From Nocardioides nematodiphilus (GTDB taxonomy: Bacteria; Actinomycetota; Actinomycetes; Propionibacteriales; Nocardioidaceae), in the NCBI RefSeq assembly GCF_020216525.1, contig NZ_JAIWOY010000001.1, positions 496,001 to 560,000 on the forward strand: 64,000 nucleotides of DNA, written 5' to 3'. Under the pieces are notes generated by a model that saw nothing but the letters and a program-made list of their open reading frames with translations, made no database searches and had not been told where the DNA came from. Positions within the stretch are counted from its first letter, which is position 1. Each line of letters begins with the position of its first letter. The translations under genes and the position numbers were made by a program. Below, piece by piece: positions 17,190-26,495 of the stretch.

Positions 17190-19706
17190 TCAGCGCACGC
17201 GGCCGACCCGGACGATCCTCACGATCGGCTCCTGGCCCGGCACCTCGATGGTGATCCTGACCTTGACCGAGCGGCCCTGGTCACCGTCCTTGACGGTGTA
17301 GCCCTTCCGCTGGCCGTGGTGCTTGACCTTCTTGCCGCCGACGAACCACTGGTAGCTCACGGTCGCGCCCTCGGGAAGGTCATCGATGGCGGCGATGAGC
17401 TTCTTGCCCGGCTTCGGCTTGCCGGCGACGTCGGCCGTGGGCTGGGTCTGCGGCGTGGGCGAGGCCGACGGCGTCGGCGTCGGGGTGGGCTTCGGTGTCA
17501 CGCTCGGGCTCGGCGATGTGGACGGCGACGTGGACGGGGTCGGCACCCCGCCACCGCCGCCTCCGGACGGTGGGCCACCCGGGGTGGCCACCGTGACCGT
17601 CAGGGCCGTACGGGAGCCGACCGTGTTGCTGTCGAGGTCCGGGCTGAAGATCGCGACCAGAGCATGCGTAGCCGGGCTGCTCGGGACCGTCCAGCTCACC
17701 GTGCGGCTGCTGGTGTCGGGGTCACCCACGTGACCGATCGGCAGCGGCTGGCCGATGATCACGCCGTTGTCGGTCAGGAGCAGGGTGCCGCGCAGGCCCT
17801 CGGTGTTCGTGTCCACGGTCACCGTGAGCGGGACGATCGAGCCCGCGGCCAGGCTCCCACCGGTGGCGCCCGCGACGGTGAAGTCGACACTCGTCGTGGC
17901 CGGCCGATTCGCCACCTCGCCGAGCTGCTCGAAGGAGACCGTCGCGGCGTCCAGGTCGACGACGACCCGGTAGTCGGCGCCGAGGACGAACTGGCGCGGA
18001 TCGATGGTGCCGGTGCTGATCGCGAACTCGCGCGCGTCATCCTCACCAGCGACGAGGAACGAGCCGGAGACGGTACCGCTGAGCAGCAGCGACGGGTCGT
18101 AGGCACCCGCGAAGCGGAAGCCGCTCACGCCGTCGACGGTCTGCATCACGACCTCGGGCTCGAAGTCGGGGTAGCCGATCGCGGAGGCGTTGATCCGGAT
18201 CGACGTCAGCACGGCGTTCGGCAGCTGGTCACCGTTGCCGAAGTTCCAGTGGGAGGAGAGGAGCACGCCGCTGTCGAGCCGTGCCGGTGCCAGGACGTTG
18301 ATCCGCAGGTCCTGATCGACGAAGCCGCTGCCGACGGTGACGCTCGCGCTCGGGCTGGTCACGTCCGTGCCGTGGCCGCAGACGTAGGCATAGACGTCGT
18401 ACGACCCGGCCGGGACCGGAGCGCTGTAGTGGCCGCTCACGTCGGCGGTCACGTCCATCGACAAGTCATCGTTGTCCAGGTGGACACACATACCCGCACC
18501 GCCGTCGTTGCGGGTCGCGGTGCCCTCGACACCATCGGTGGGAGCCACCGGCTGGACCAGGAGCCGGAAGAGGCCGGCACCCGCCGCGGACCAGCTGCCG
18601 ACGAGGACCCGGTAGGTGGTGCCCGCGACGGCTTCGAACTGCACCGTGCGCCGCGCATCGGCGACGACGGGCTCGACGTCGGCGAGGGACTGCCCCGTGA
18701 AGACACCCGTGACCTGCCCGTTGCCGGCGGCCTGGACGGAGACGAGACCGCTCGTGCTCGGGGTCCAGGAGTACCAGACGGTGTGGGTGAGGTCGCCCAG
18801 AGCGTCCTCACCCTCCTCGTGCGTCCCTCCGTCCGAGTTGTTGCCGAGCGCGAAGCTCGGCAGGGCGCCGCTGAGCGTCAGCGCATCCGCGAAGTCCGCG
18901 CCCCAGTGCACCGCCGGCGCTGTGACCGTGACGCCGGCCTCGGCGGTGGTCAGGTCGACGTCGAGGACGGTGGTGGCGCCGGCGACGATCTGCTGGGTCA
19001 CGTCGTGGGAGACCGAGTGCTCGTCGTTCCCGTAGTACCGGTACGTGATCGTGCGCGGCCCGTCGGCGCGGAGCGCCACGGGCAGCTCGTAGTGGCCGTC
19101 CTCGTCGACCTGGGCCTGGACGTCGCTGCCGGTGACCCAGATCTGGACGTTGCTGAGAGGGATGCCGTCCGGCACGACCACCGTGCCACGCACGGCGGTC
19201 GGCGCCGCGGTGATCGCGAGGTCGAACGGCTGGGTGGCCGTCTCCCCGTCGTAGCGGTCCACCATGATGCGGTACGTCTGACCCGCGACGGCGTTGAAGT
19301 CGACGGCGCTCTGCAGGTCGTAGAAGTCGTCGTTGTCGACGATCCAGTTCAGGTCGGCGACGTCGTCGCCGGTCATGACCGCGAGGACGGTGTCGAACCT
19401 CGACCCGGCGAGATTGACCTCGATGGGCCCGCTCGTCGTCGCCGTCCAGGAGTACCAGACGGTGCTTCCCCCGCCGAAGTCGGCGGACTCGCCGTCCTCC
19501 AGGGTGGCACCGGCGACGGTGCCCGTCGTGTGGAGCGGCAGTGCGCCGCTCAGCGTGATCGCGTTCGCAAGGTCGTCGTTGGACGGCGCGGTGTCCGCGT
19601 GGGCGGCCGGCGCGACGACGCCGAGGCCGGTCAGGGCCAGGGCCGTCGTGGCGATCGCGGCCGCGAGCCGGCGGCGGCGCAGGGACGCGCCAAGTGTTCT
19701 CGTCAT
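17190..19706 (-). CDS. Large secreted PPC/Ig-domain surface protein
   Basis: An 838-residue exported protein. The signal peptide ends near AHADTA (residue about 37). Two similar bacterial pre-peptidase C-terminal-like domains follow (about 40-170 and 265-395), each with NDDLANAITL/ADFADALTL, HTVWYSWT and a TYRVLV-type strand. Carboxypeptidase-regulatory-like segments follow each, then an Ig-like domain (about 590-680), a Pro/Thr/Ser linker (about 685-745) and a C-terminal domain (ATVSYQWFVGGKKV) common in actinobacterial surface proteins. No catalytic residues are visible, so an adhesin or structural role is the better inference. No sortase motif or anchor was seen. Confidence 0.85.
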   Translation of the reverse strand: MTRTLGASLRRRRLAAAIATTALALTGLGVVAPAAHADTAPSNDDLANAITLSGALPLHTTGTVAGATLEDGESADFGGGSTVWYSWTATTSGPIEVNLAGSRFDTVLAVMTGDDVADLNWIVDNDDFYDLQSAVDFNAVAGQTYRIMVDRYDGETATQPFDLAITAAPTAVRGTVVVPDGIPLSNVQIWVTGSDVQAQVDEDGHYELPVALRADGPRTITYRYYGNDEHSVSHDVTQQIVAGATTVLDVDLTTAEAGVTVTAPAVHWGADFADALTLSGALPSFALGNNSDGGTHEEGEDALGDLTHTVWYSWTPSTSGLVSVQAAGNGQVTGVFTGQSLADVEPVVADARRTVQFEAVAGTTYRVLVGSWSAAGAGLFRLLVQPVAPTDGVEGTATRNDGGAGMCVHLDNDDLSMDVTADVSGHYSAPVPAGSYDVYAYVCGHGTDVTSPSASVTVGSGFVDQDLRINVLAPARLDSGVLLSSHWNFGNGDQLPNAVLTSIRINASAIGYPDFEPEVVMQTVDGVSGFRFAGAYDPSLLLSGTVSGSFLVAGEDDAREFAISTGTIDPRQFVLGADYRVVVDLDAATVSFEQLGEVANRPATTSVDFTVAGATGGSLAAGSIVPLTVTVDTNTEGLRGTLLLTDNGVIIGQPLPIGHVGDPDTSSRTVSWTVPSSPATHALVAIFSPDLDSNTVGSRTALTVTVATPGGPPSGGGGGGVPTPSTSPSTSPSPSVTPKPTPTPTPSASPTPQTQPTADVAGKPKPGKKLIAAIDDLPEGATVSYQWFVGGKKVKHHGQRKGYTVKDGDQGRSVKVRITIEVPGQEPIVRIVRVGRVR

Positions 19707-19802
19707 ACGCGCTGTCTATGCGGACCCTGTGTCCGGAAGTGGACGTTGACAGCGAACGGACAGGTACACGACCCGATCCGACCCCCTACCCGGGACAGAC
19801 AC

Positions 19803-19820
19803 CGGGGACGTTCGTCCCCG
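19803..19820. promoter_or_regulatory. Inverted repeat upstream of the DUF2461 gene
   Basis: CGGGGACG-TT-CGTCCCCG is a perfect 8-bp inverted repeat with a 2-base centre, flanked by two copies of CCCGGGACA (19790-19798 and 19824-19832). It lies 48 bp before the GTG of the DUF2461 gene. It could be an operator or a leader hairpin; no regulator was identified. Confidence 0.45.
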
Positions 19821-19867
19821 AAACCCGGGACACCAGCAGCGGTCGCAGCGGTCGTAGGCTCGGGCGC

Positions 19868-20500
19868 GTGACCTTCGAAGGCTTCCCGTCCGCCGCGCTC
19901 GACTTCTACGACGACCTCGAGGTCGACAACACGAAGAGCTTCTGGGAGGCCAACCAGCAGGTCTACAAGGACTCCGTGCTGGCGCCGATGAGGGCGCTGA
20001 CCGAGGCGCTGGAGCCCGAGTTCGGGAAGGCGAAGATCTTCCGCCCGTACCGCGACGTCCGCTTCGCGAAGGACAAGACGCCGTACAAGACCCACCAGGG
20101 CGCCTTCGTCGGCCTCGCGCCGGCGACCGGGTTCTACATCGAGGTCTCCCCGCGCGGCGTGCGGACCGGCGGCGGCTGCTACGACTTCGACTCGGCCCGG
20201 CTGGCGTCCTTCCGCGCGGCGATCGCCCACGACACGTACGGCGTCGAGCTCGAGCGCCTGCTCGCGCAGACCGAGAAGGACGGGTATGAGACCGGCGGTG
20301 ATCTGCTCAAGACCGCCCCGCGCGGCTTCGACAAGGACCACGCTCGCATCGGTCTGCTGCGCCACCGGAGCCTCTTCGTCGGCCACCTGATCGGCTTCGA
20401 GCCGGTCATCCACACCGCCGAGCTCCTCGACCTGGTCCGCGACGACTGGCGCGCGGTCCGCCCGGTCGTCGACTGGATCGTCCGGAACGCCGGCGCCTGA
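19868..20500 (+). CDS. DUF2461 (TIGR02453-type) family protein
   Basis: A 210-residue soluble protein beginning at GTG 19868 with FEGFPSAALDFYDDLEVDN. It carries the family features FRPYRDVRFAKDKTPYKTH (residues about 58-76) and FYIEVSPRGVRTGGGCYDF. DUF2461 proteins are widespread and of unknown function. The chosen start gives the usual family N-terminus; the longer open frame upstream crosses the palindromic region. It converges with the SnoaL-like gene, 9 bp apart. Confidence 0.9.
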   Translation: MTFEGFPSAALDFYDDLEVDNTKSFWEANQQVYKDSVLAPMRALTEALEPEFGKAKIFRPYRDVRFAKDKTPYKTHQGAFVGLAPATGFYIEVSPRGVRTGGGCYDFDSARLASFRAAIAHDTYGVELERLLAQTEKDGYETGGDLLKTAPRGFDKDHARIGLLRHRSLFVGHLIGFEPVIHTAELLDLVRDDWRAVRPVVDWIVRNAGA

Positions 20501-20509
20501 GACCGACGG

Positions 20510-20950
20510 TCAGGGCGCCGGCGTGAAGCTCGCCATCGAGCGCTCCGGCTCCCAGTAGGCCCGCATCGACGCCACCCGGCCCTCCTCGTCGACGACGTAG
20601 ACCATGACCAGCTCGGTCGTCGTGTACGAGCCGTCGGGGAACGTCGTCGTGATCCGGCCGATGTTCGCGCAGGTGTTGGAGCCGGGGTTCGCGAACGAGT
20701 CGTCGATCTCGAAGGCGAACGCCGCGATCGGCGCGATCGCCTTCTCCCAGAACGCCGTGATCCCCGCGTGCCCGTGGTGACCGAGGCCCTCGGGGTCGAA
20801 CATCGACGGACCGACCGGGTCCTCCAGCACGGCGTCCTCGGCGTAGACCGTCAGCCACTCGGCGAGGTCGCCCTTGGCGACCGCGGAGTACGACCGCTGC
20901 GACGCCAGCCGGGCCGGATGCGGGTCGTTGGGCGCGTTCCAGGTGATCAT
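20510..20950 (-). CDS. SnoaL-like / NTF2-superfamily protein
   Basis: A 146-residue protein with the cone-shaped NTF2 fold pattern: an N-terminal helix ([29 protein letters not shown]), then strands ending in [11 protein letters not shown]. Relatives include steroid delta-isomerase-like and polyketide-cyclase-like enzymes, but active-site residues cannot be assigned by eye. The ATG at 20950 was chosen; an in-frame upstream start would pass through the KstR-like box at 20962-20975. That box makes a link to steroid or lipid catabolism plausible (inference). Confidence 0.78.
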   Translation of the reverse strand: MITWNAPNDPHPARLASQRSYSAVAKGDLAEWLTVYAEDAVLEDPVGPSMFDPEGLGHHGHAGITAFWEKAIAPIAAFAFEIDDSFANPGSNTCANIGRITTTFPDGSYTTTELVMVYVVDEEGRVASMRAYWEPERSMASFTPAP

Positions 20951-20961
20951 GCCGGGCAGTC

Positions 20962-20975
20962 TAGAACGTGTTCTA
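20962..20975 (-). promoter_or_regulatory. KstR-like operator
   Basis: TAGAACGTGTTCTA fits the published mycobacterial KstR consensus TnnAACnnGTTnnA at every fixed position. It lies 12-25 bp upstream of the SnoaL-like gene ATG and about 115 bp upstream of the divergent fadE5. KstR is a TetR-family repressor of sterol catabolism. No kstR gene is in the window. Confidence 0.65.
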
Positions 20976-21042
20976 TTTTCCGGCGAGACCTCCTTCACGT
21001 CCACCCGGTGTTGCCTGGAGCAAGCACCCAACTTAGACTTTA

Positions 21043-21058
21043 GTTACCGGCCAGTAGC
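21043..21058 (+). promoter_or_regulatory. TACYSGSSRGTA palindrome before fadE5
   Basis: GTTACCGGCCAGTAGC lies 32 bp before the fadE5 start. The core TACCGGCCAGTA is an imperfect palindrome shared with sites at 26471, 35906 and 40896, all next to acyl-CoA genes. A TetR-type fatty-acid regulator is the likely binder, by inference. Confidence 0.6.
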
Positions 21059-21089
21059 CGGGCGATCCCCGAGCCAGAAGGTGCAAGCA

Positions 21090-22949
21090 GTGAGCCACTA
21101 CAAGAGCAACCTGCGCGACGTCGAGTTCAACCTCTTCGAGGTGTTCGGTCGCGAGAAGGTCTACGGCCAGGGCCCGTTCGCCGAGATCGACGTCGACACG
21201 GCCAAGGAGCTCCTTGCCGAGATCGAGCGCATCTCGGTCAACGAGCTCGCCGCGTCCTACGAGGACAGCGACCGCAACCCGCCGGTCTTCGACCCCCAGA
21301 CCAACACCGCCCCGGTCCCCGCCTCGTTCAAGAAGTCGTACGACGCCTGGATGGAGTCGGGCATGTGGGCCATCCAGACCCCTGCCGCCGTCGGCGGCCA
21401 GGACGCCCCGCCGAGCCTGATCTGGTCCACCGCCGAGTTCATCCTGGGTGCCAACGCACCGGTCTGGATGTACGCCGCCGGCCCGTTCTTCGCCTCCGTC
21501 GTCCACAAGAACGCCAACGGCGTCGAGCGCGACCTGAAGATCGCGAAGCACATGGTCGAGCGCCTCTGGGGCGCCACCATGGTGCTGACCGAGCCGGACG
21601 CCGGCTCCGACGTGGGCGCCGGCAAGACCTACGCCACCGACAACGGCGACGGCACCTGGAACGTCACCGGCGTGAAGCGCTTCATCACCTCCGCAGAGTC
21701 CGACCTGCAGGAGAACATCATGCACCTCGTCCTCGCCCGCCCGCGCGGCGTCGAGGGCGTCGGCGGCCCGGGCACCAAGGGCCTCTCGCTGTTCCTGGTC
21801 CCGAAGTACCACTTCGACGTCGAGACCGGCGAGCTGACCGGCGAGCGCAACGGCGCCTACGTCACCAACGTCGAGCACAAGATGGGCATCAAGTCCTCCA
21901 ACACCTGCGAGGTCACCTTCGGCGACCCGCAGGTCGGTGGCGGCGAGCCCGCCCGCGGCTGGCTGCTCGGCGAGGTCCACGACGGCATCCGCCAGATGTT
22001 CGACGTCATCGAGAACGCTCGCATGATGGTCGGCACGAAGGCCATCGCGACCCTGTCGACCGGCTACCTCAACGCCCTCGAGTACGCCAAGACCCGCGCG
22101 CAGGGCGCCGACCTCACCAACTCGGCCAAGGACGCCCCGCGCGTCACGATCACCCACCACCCCGACGTGCGACGCTCCCTGCTGGTGCAGAAGTCGTTCG
22201 CCGAGGCCATGCGCGCCCTGGTCGTCTACACCTCCTGCTGGCAGGACGACATCATGGCGGCGAAGGCAGCCGGCGAGGAGAGCGCGCTCGCCGAGGCCGT
22301 CAACGACCTGCTGCTGCCGATCGTGAAGGGCTACGGCTCGGAGCGCTCATGGACCCTGCTCGGCACCGAGTCGCTGCAGACCTTCGGTGGCTCCGGCTTC
22401 CTCCAGGAGTACCCGCTGGAGCAGTACGTCCGCGACGCCAAGATCGACTCGATCTACGAGGGCACCACCGCGATCCAGGGCCAGGACTTCTTCTTCCGCA
22501 AGATCGTGAAGAACCAGGGCCAGGCGCTCGGCCACATCGCCGGCGAGATCAAGGCGTTCCTCGAGGCCGACGGCAACGCCGAGCTCAAGGAGAGCCGCGC
22601 CCTGCTCGGCACCGCGCTCGAGGACGTCAACGCGATCGCCGGCCACATGTTCAACGACCTCATGTCCGCGCAGGAGGAGATCTCGAACATCTACAAGGTC
22701 GCGCAGAACACCTCCCGCCTCCTGATGGCGGTCGGCGACGTGGTCTGCGCCTGGCTGCTGCTGCGTCAGGCCGAGGTCGCGCTGACGGCGCTCGCAGGTG
22801 AGCCGGGCAAGGACAAGGACTTCTACACCGGCAAGGTCGCCGCCGCGAAGTTCTTCGCCGCCTACAACCTGCCCAAGATCACCGCCGAGCGCGCGATCGC
22901 CGAGGCGATCGACAACTCGATCATGGAGCTGGACGAGTCCGCCTTCTGA
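21090..22949 (+). CDS. fadE5: Acyl-CoA dehydrogenase, FadE5 type
   Basis: A 619-residue flavoenzyme catalysing the first dehydrogenation of beta-oxidation. It starts at GTG 21090 ([19 protein letters not shown]), the same N-terminus as mycobacterial FadE5, and the length agrees. FAD/acyl-CoA features include [15 protein letters not shown] and [12 protein letters not shown]. The catalytic glutamate is probably Glu457 in [15 protein letters not shown], and an extra C-terminal domain past residue 470 is typical of this long subfamily. FadE5 in mycobacteria accepts a broad chain-length range. The promoter region carries the KstR-like box and the TAC palindrome. Confidence 0.94.
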   Translation: MSHYKSNLRDVEFNLFEVFGREKVYGQGPFAEIDVDTAKELLAEIERISVNELAASYEDSDRNPPVFDPQTNTAPVPASFKKSYDAWMESGMWAIQTPAAVGGQDAPPSLIWSTAEFILGANAPVWMYAAGPFFASVVHKNANGVERDLKIAKHMVERLWGATMVLTEPDAGSDVGAGKTYATDNGDGTWNVTGVKRFITSAESDLQENIMHLVLARPRGVEGVGGPGTKGLSLFLVPKYHFDVETGELTGERNGAYVTNVEHKMGIKSSNTCEVTFGDPQVGGGEPARGWLLGEVHDGIRQMFDVIENARMMVGTKAIATLSTGYLNALEYAKTRAQGADLTNSAKDAPRVTITHHPDVRRSLLVQKSFAEAMRALVVYTSCWQDDIMAAKAAGEESALAEAVNDLLLPIVKGYGSERSWTLLGTESLQTFGGSGFLQEYPLEQYVRDAKIDSIYEGTTAIQGQDFFFRKIVKNQGQALGHIAGEIKAFLEADGNAELKESRALLGTALEDVNAIAGHMFNDLMSAQEEISNIYKVAQNTSRLLMAVGDVVCAWLLLRQAEVALTALAGEPGKDKDFYTGKVAAAKFFAAYNLPKITAERAIAEAIDNSIMELDESAF

Positions 22950-23003
22950 GCGCGCTGCTGCTCGCATGATCGACCTGATCTGACCTCCTTCTGGGTCAAG
23001 AAG

Positions 23004-23036
23004 CTGTGGGGTCCGGCCAAAAGCCGGACCCCACAG
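23004..23036 (+). terminator. Terminator after fadE5
   Basis: A perfect 14-bp stem (23004-23017 with 23023-23036) with loop CAAAA, followed by TCGTTTC, lies 54 bp past the fadE5 stop. It separates fadE5 from the GH43-like gene. Confidence 0.9.
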
Positions 23037-23109
23037 TCGTTTCAAAGCGAAAAAGCAGCCGCGCCGGGTTAGCCTCATTCGTCACTTTCGTCACGTCCCG
23101 GGGTCACTC

Positions 23110-24609
23110 ATGCGTCTCGCTCCCTCCCGTCCGCCTGCCCGCTTCTCCCGCCGCCTGGCCGTCGGCGTCGTCGCGCTGCTCGCCCTGGTCGCGCCCGCGG
23201 CCGTCGCGCTGAAGCCCGTACCCCTGGACTGGAAGCACACCGTCGGCGACCCCAGCATCGTGCGGACGGCGACCGACTACGTCGTGATCGCGACCGGCGC
23301 GAAGGTCAACCGCGCGCTGTCGAAGAACGGCAAGGTCTGGAAGTGGCACTCCTCAGCGCTGGGCAGGCTGCCCTCCTGGGCGCGGCCCGCCGGCGGCGAC
23401 ATCTGGGCCGCCGACATGGAGAAGGTCGGCTCGCAGTACGTCCTCTACTTCTCGGCCCCGATCCGCGGACGAACGGGCAGTAGCCGCTGCATCGGCGCCG
23501 CGACCTCGGCCTCGGCGACCGGCACCTTCGTCCCGGTGGCGGGGCCGCCGCTCGTCTGCCCGTCGTGGTTCACCGTCGCGCCCGCGCAGGACCGCATCAT
23601 CGACCAGTCGGTGATCGCCGCCTACCCGTCCGCCTCGGCCGCCGCCCAGCAGAAGCGGAAGCTCGCCAGTGCCCAGTGCACCAGCGCCAGCGCCAGCGCC
23701 GTGGCGGTCGCCAACCTCGCCAACTCCCAGGCGGAGGCCGACGCGCGGGCCTCCGCCTCGGCGCGGGCCGGAGCCGAGTCGCAGGCCGCTGCCGCCGCCA
23801 ACGCTGCGGCCGCCACCGCCACCGCCCCGGCGACCGCGACCGGGACGGCCACCGCCACCGCCACGTCATCGGCCACACCGCACGCCACCGCGACGGCGAC
23901 CGCCACCGCGACGATGGTCACCATGCCGAGCACCTCGACCACTCCGGCCCAGGTGCTGCCGACCTGGAGCCCGGTCGCGCCCACCATCCCCGCCTGCGTG
24001 CTGCCGCCGAAGGCACCCAAGCCCGCGACCGCCGCTCCCGTGATCGGCGCGATCGACCCGTCGTTCTTCCTCGACACCGACGGCAAGCCGTACCTGCTCT
24101 ACAAGACCGACGGCCGGCCCTCCTCCATCCGGATCCTGGCCCTCACCGCGGACGGCCTCCACCCGGCGGCGGGCGCGTACAGCCAGGAGCTGGTCAACAA
24201 CTCCGGCGTGCTGGAGAACCCGGTGATGATCCACCAGGGCGCGCGCTACTACCTGTTCAACTCCTACGGCGACTACGCGCGGTGCAGCTACTCGACCGTG
24301 TGGCGCTCCTCCACCTCGCTGCTCAACTGGCGAGGCGCGAGCCAGCACCCGCTGCTGAGCCGCTACCGGACGCACAAGCTCTGCGGCCCCGGCGGCGCTG
24401 ACGTGCTCACCCGGCCCAGCGGCGCGGTGATGTACTTCGAGGCCTGGACCTGCAAGCGCAGCTGGCACCCGTGCGGCAAGAGCTTCTGGTCCTACAGCAG
24501 CACCTGGCAGCGCCAGCACCCCGTCCGGGCGCTCTACGCGGTCCGGCTCGGCTTCAACAGCGCCGGCGCGCCGTACGTCAGCCACTTCCTCAAGGGCTCC
24601 AAGCACTGA
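23110..24609 (+). CDS. Secreted GH43-like beta-propeller protein with low-complexity insertion
   Basis: A 499-residue exported protein (signal segment about 14-33). It has the five-bladed GH43/arabinanase pattern with the catalytic triad plausibly Asp47 (GDPSIV), Asp316 (AIDPSFF) and Glu369 (LENPVM), plus WAADM and CGPGGADV blade motifs. About 140 extra residues, mostly Ala/Ser/Thr repeats (about 176-290), lie between the first and second catalytic aspartates. A paralogue without this insert is encoded at 40959-41975. Substrate (arabinan, xylan or other) cannot be named. Confidence 0.85.
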   Translation: MRLAPSRPPARFSRRLAVGVVALLALVAPAAVALKPVPLDWKHTVGDPSIVRTATDYVVIATGAKVNRALSKNGKVWKWHSSALGRLPSWARPAGGDIWAADMEKVGSQYVLYFSAPIRGRTGSSRCIGAATSASATGTFVPVAGPPLVCPSWFTVAPAQDRIIDQSVIAAYPSASAAAQQKRKLASAQCTSASASAVAVANLANSQAEADARASASARAGAESQAAAAANAAAATATAPATATGTATATATSSATPHATATATATATMVTMPSTSTTPAQVLPTWSPVAPTIPACVLPPKAPKPATAAPVIGAIDPSFFLDTDGKPYLLYKTDGRPSSIRILALTADGLHPAAGAYSQELVNNSGVLENPVMIHQGARYYLFNSYGDYARCSYSTVWRSSTSLLNWRGASQHPLLSRYRTHKLCGPGGADVLTRPSGAVMYFEAWTCKRSWHPCGKSFWSYSSTWQRQHPVRALYAVRLGFNSAGAPYVSHFLKGSKH

Positions 24610-24721
24610 CCCTCGCGGTGGCTCGCTCGGTCGCCTCCTGCGCTGCTCGCGAGCCGGCTCCTTGCTCGCCACCCACGAGCAAGCTCGCGGTGGCTCGCTT
24701 CGTTCGCCTAAGTTGAGCGCC

Positions 24722-25645
24722 ATGACCTGGACGACGGCTGACATGGGCGACCTCGACGGCATGACGGTGGTGGTCACCGGCCCCTCCGTCGGCGGCATCG
24801 GGTACGACACCGCGCTCGAGCTGGCTCGGCACGGCGCCCGGGTGGTGCTCGCCGGGCGCTCCGTGGCCAAGCTCGACGAGGCCGAGGCGGAGATCCGGCG
24901 GGTCGTCCCCCGCGCCGACCTCGTCCAGGTCGTCCTGGACCTCAGCGAGCTCGCGTCGGTGCGCCGCGCGGCTTCAGAGATCGCCGCGCTCGGCCCGCTG
25001 CACCGGCTGATCAACAACGCCGGGATCATGGCCACGTCGCACGGACGCACCGTCGACGGGCTCGAGCAGCAGCTGGCGACGAACCACTTCGGCCCGTTCC
25101 TGTTGACCGGCCTGCTGCTGCCCTCGCTGCTCGAGGCGGGCACGAGCCCGTACGGCGCCCGGGTGGTCACAGTGGCGAGCGTCGGGCACAAGCTGGCCCC
25201 GAAGGCGCCGCTCGCGGACCCGCGGGTCGAGGGCCGCTACCTGCGCTGGCCCACCTACTTCCAGACCAAGCTGGCCAACCTGCTCTTCACCTACGAGCTC
25301 GACCGGAGGCTGCGCGGCGCCGCGCTGCCCGTACGGGCGCTGGCGGCGCACCCGGGCGCGGTCAACAGCCGGCTGATCAGCAACGGGACCTCGTTCGGGC
25401 CGCTGTCGCGGATCGCCGACGCCGCGTACCCGCTGGTCTCGCAGCGTCCTGCCCAGGGTGCGTGGCCCTCGCTGATGGCAGCCACCGCCGACCTGCCCGG
25501 AGGCACGTACGTCGGGCCGTCAGGCATCGGCGAGATGCAGGGGCCGCCGCGGGTGGTGGGCTCGACCAAGCTGTCCCACGACCAGATCGCGCAGCGACGC
25601 CTGTGGGAGATCTCCGAGCAGACGACCGGGATCAGCTACCCCTGA
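24722..25645 (+). CDS. Short-chain dehydrogenase/reductase
   Basis: A 307-residue NAD(P)-dependent oxidoreductase of the retinol-dehydrogenase-like SDR branch. The coenzyme loop reads VTGPSVGGIG (an expanded TGxxxGIG), followed by NNAG (residues about 97-100), an active-site serine in TVASVGHK and YFQTK as the YxxxK pair. The ATG at 24722 leaves a normal short leader before the first strand. The 112 bp upstream hold two direct copies of CTCGCGGTGGCTCGCT but no other gene. It converges with the crotonase gene. Substrate unknown. Confidence 0.88.
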   Translation: MTWTTADMGDLDGMTVVVTGPSVGGIGYDTALELARHGARVVLAGRSVAKLDEAEAEIRRVVPRADLVQVVLDLSELASVRRAASEIAALGPLHRLINNAGIMATSHGRTVDGLEQQLATNHFGPFLLTGLLLPSLLEAGTSPYGARVVTVASVGHKLAPKAPLADPRVEGRYLRWPTYFQTKLANLLFTYELDRRLRGAALPVRALAAHPGAVNSRLISNGTSFGPLSRIADAAYPLVSQRPAQGAWPSLMAATADLPGGTYVGPSGIGEMQGPPRVVGSTKLSHDQIAQRRLWEISEQTTGISYP

Positions 25646-25654
25646 GGGGCCAGA

Positions 25655-26446
25655 TCAGCGCCGCGGCTCGTAGACCGGCTTCTCCTTCTTGAAGGCGGCC
25701 TTCTGGGCGATCTTGGTGTTGGTGCCGACGAGCAGCTTGAGCTGCTCGAAGCGCTCGCGCCGGAAGACCTTGCGCGGCGAGGCGCCCCACGTGTCGAGGA
25801 AGATCCGCTTGGTCGCGGCGAGCGCGTCCGGGGAGCGCTCGGCCAGCTGGCGGGCGAACGCGGTCGCCGAGGCGATCGGGTCAGCAGAGAGCTCGCCGAC
25901 CAGGCCGAGGCGGTGCGCCTCCTCGCCGGTGAGCATCTGGGCGGTCATGGTGAGCCGCTTGGCGGTCTCGAGCCCGACGACCTCGGCCATCGAGCGCATG
26001 CCGCTCATGTCCGGGATGATGCCCCACTTGCCCTCGAGGACCGACCAGGTCGAGTCGGGGGTGGCGAAGCGGAAGTCCGCGCCGAGGGCGATCTGCACGC
26101 CGCCGCCGAGGCAGTGCCCCTCGATGGCCGCGATCACCGGCACCGGCACCCGACGCCACGCCCATGCGGCCTCCTGGAAGGTGTTGGTGCCTCGCCACGG
26201 ACGGGGCGCGAAGGCCGTCCACATCTTCTTCGGCTCCTTGAGCACGGAGGCGAAGTCCAGGCCGGCGGTGAAGGAGCCACCCTCGCCGGCGATGACGACC
26301 GCACGCAGGCTCTTGTCCTTGCCCAGCGTCCGCGCGGTCTCGACCAGCTCGGTGAGCAGGTCGAGGGTGAGCGCGTTGAGCTTGTCGGGCCGGTTGAGCC
26401 GGACCTGGGCGATGCCGTCGGAGATCGTGGTGGTGACGAGAGCCAT
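25655..26446 (-). CDS. Enoyl-CoA hydratase/isomerase (crotonase) family protein
   Basis: A 263-residue crotonase-fold enzyme acting on acyl-CoA. Oxyanion-hole segments GGSFTAGLDF and CLGGGVQIALGADFRFA are present, and a glutamate is retained in VLEGKWG. The following IIPDMSG segment replaces the PGAGG of true hydratases with an aspartate, closer to dienoyl-CoA isomerases, so hydratase versus isomerase is not settled. The C-terminal tail with many lysines is normal. A TAC palindrome sits 22 bp upstream of its ATG, suggesting the same regulation as fadE5. Confidence 0.88.
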   Translation of the reverse strand: MALVTTTISDGIAQVRLNRPDKLNALTLDLLTELVETARTLGKDKSLRAVVIAGEGGSFTAGLDFASVLKEPKKMWTAFAPRPWRGTNTFQEAAWAWRRVPVPVIAAIEGHCLGGGVQIALGADFRFATPDSTWSVLEGKWGIIPDMSGMRSMAEVVGLETAKRLTMTAQMLTGEEAHRLGLVGELSADPIASATAFARQLAERSPDALAATKRIFLDTWGASPRKVFRRERFEQLKLLVGTNTKIAQKAAFKKEKPVYEPRR

Positions 26447-26467
26447 GGCCGCAGCCTACGACCACAT

Positions 26468-26485
26468 CCCTACCGGCGAGTAACC
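26468..26485 (-). promoter_or_regulatory. TACYSGSSRGTA palindrome before the crotonase gene
   Basis: CCCTACCGGCGAGTAACC (core TACCGGCGAGTA, 26471-26482) lies in the 49-bp gap between the small 131-aa gene and the crotonase ATG. On the crotonase strand it reads GGTTACTCGCCGGTAGGG. It is the second of four related sites. Confidence 0.6.
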
Positions 26486-26495
26486 ACGTCTCGGA

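Noticed and set aside
17058..19871. 937-aa plus-strand open frame opposite the PPC surface protein
   Set aside because: It is the complement-frame shadow of the real minus-strand gene, which has a signal peptide and recognised domains.
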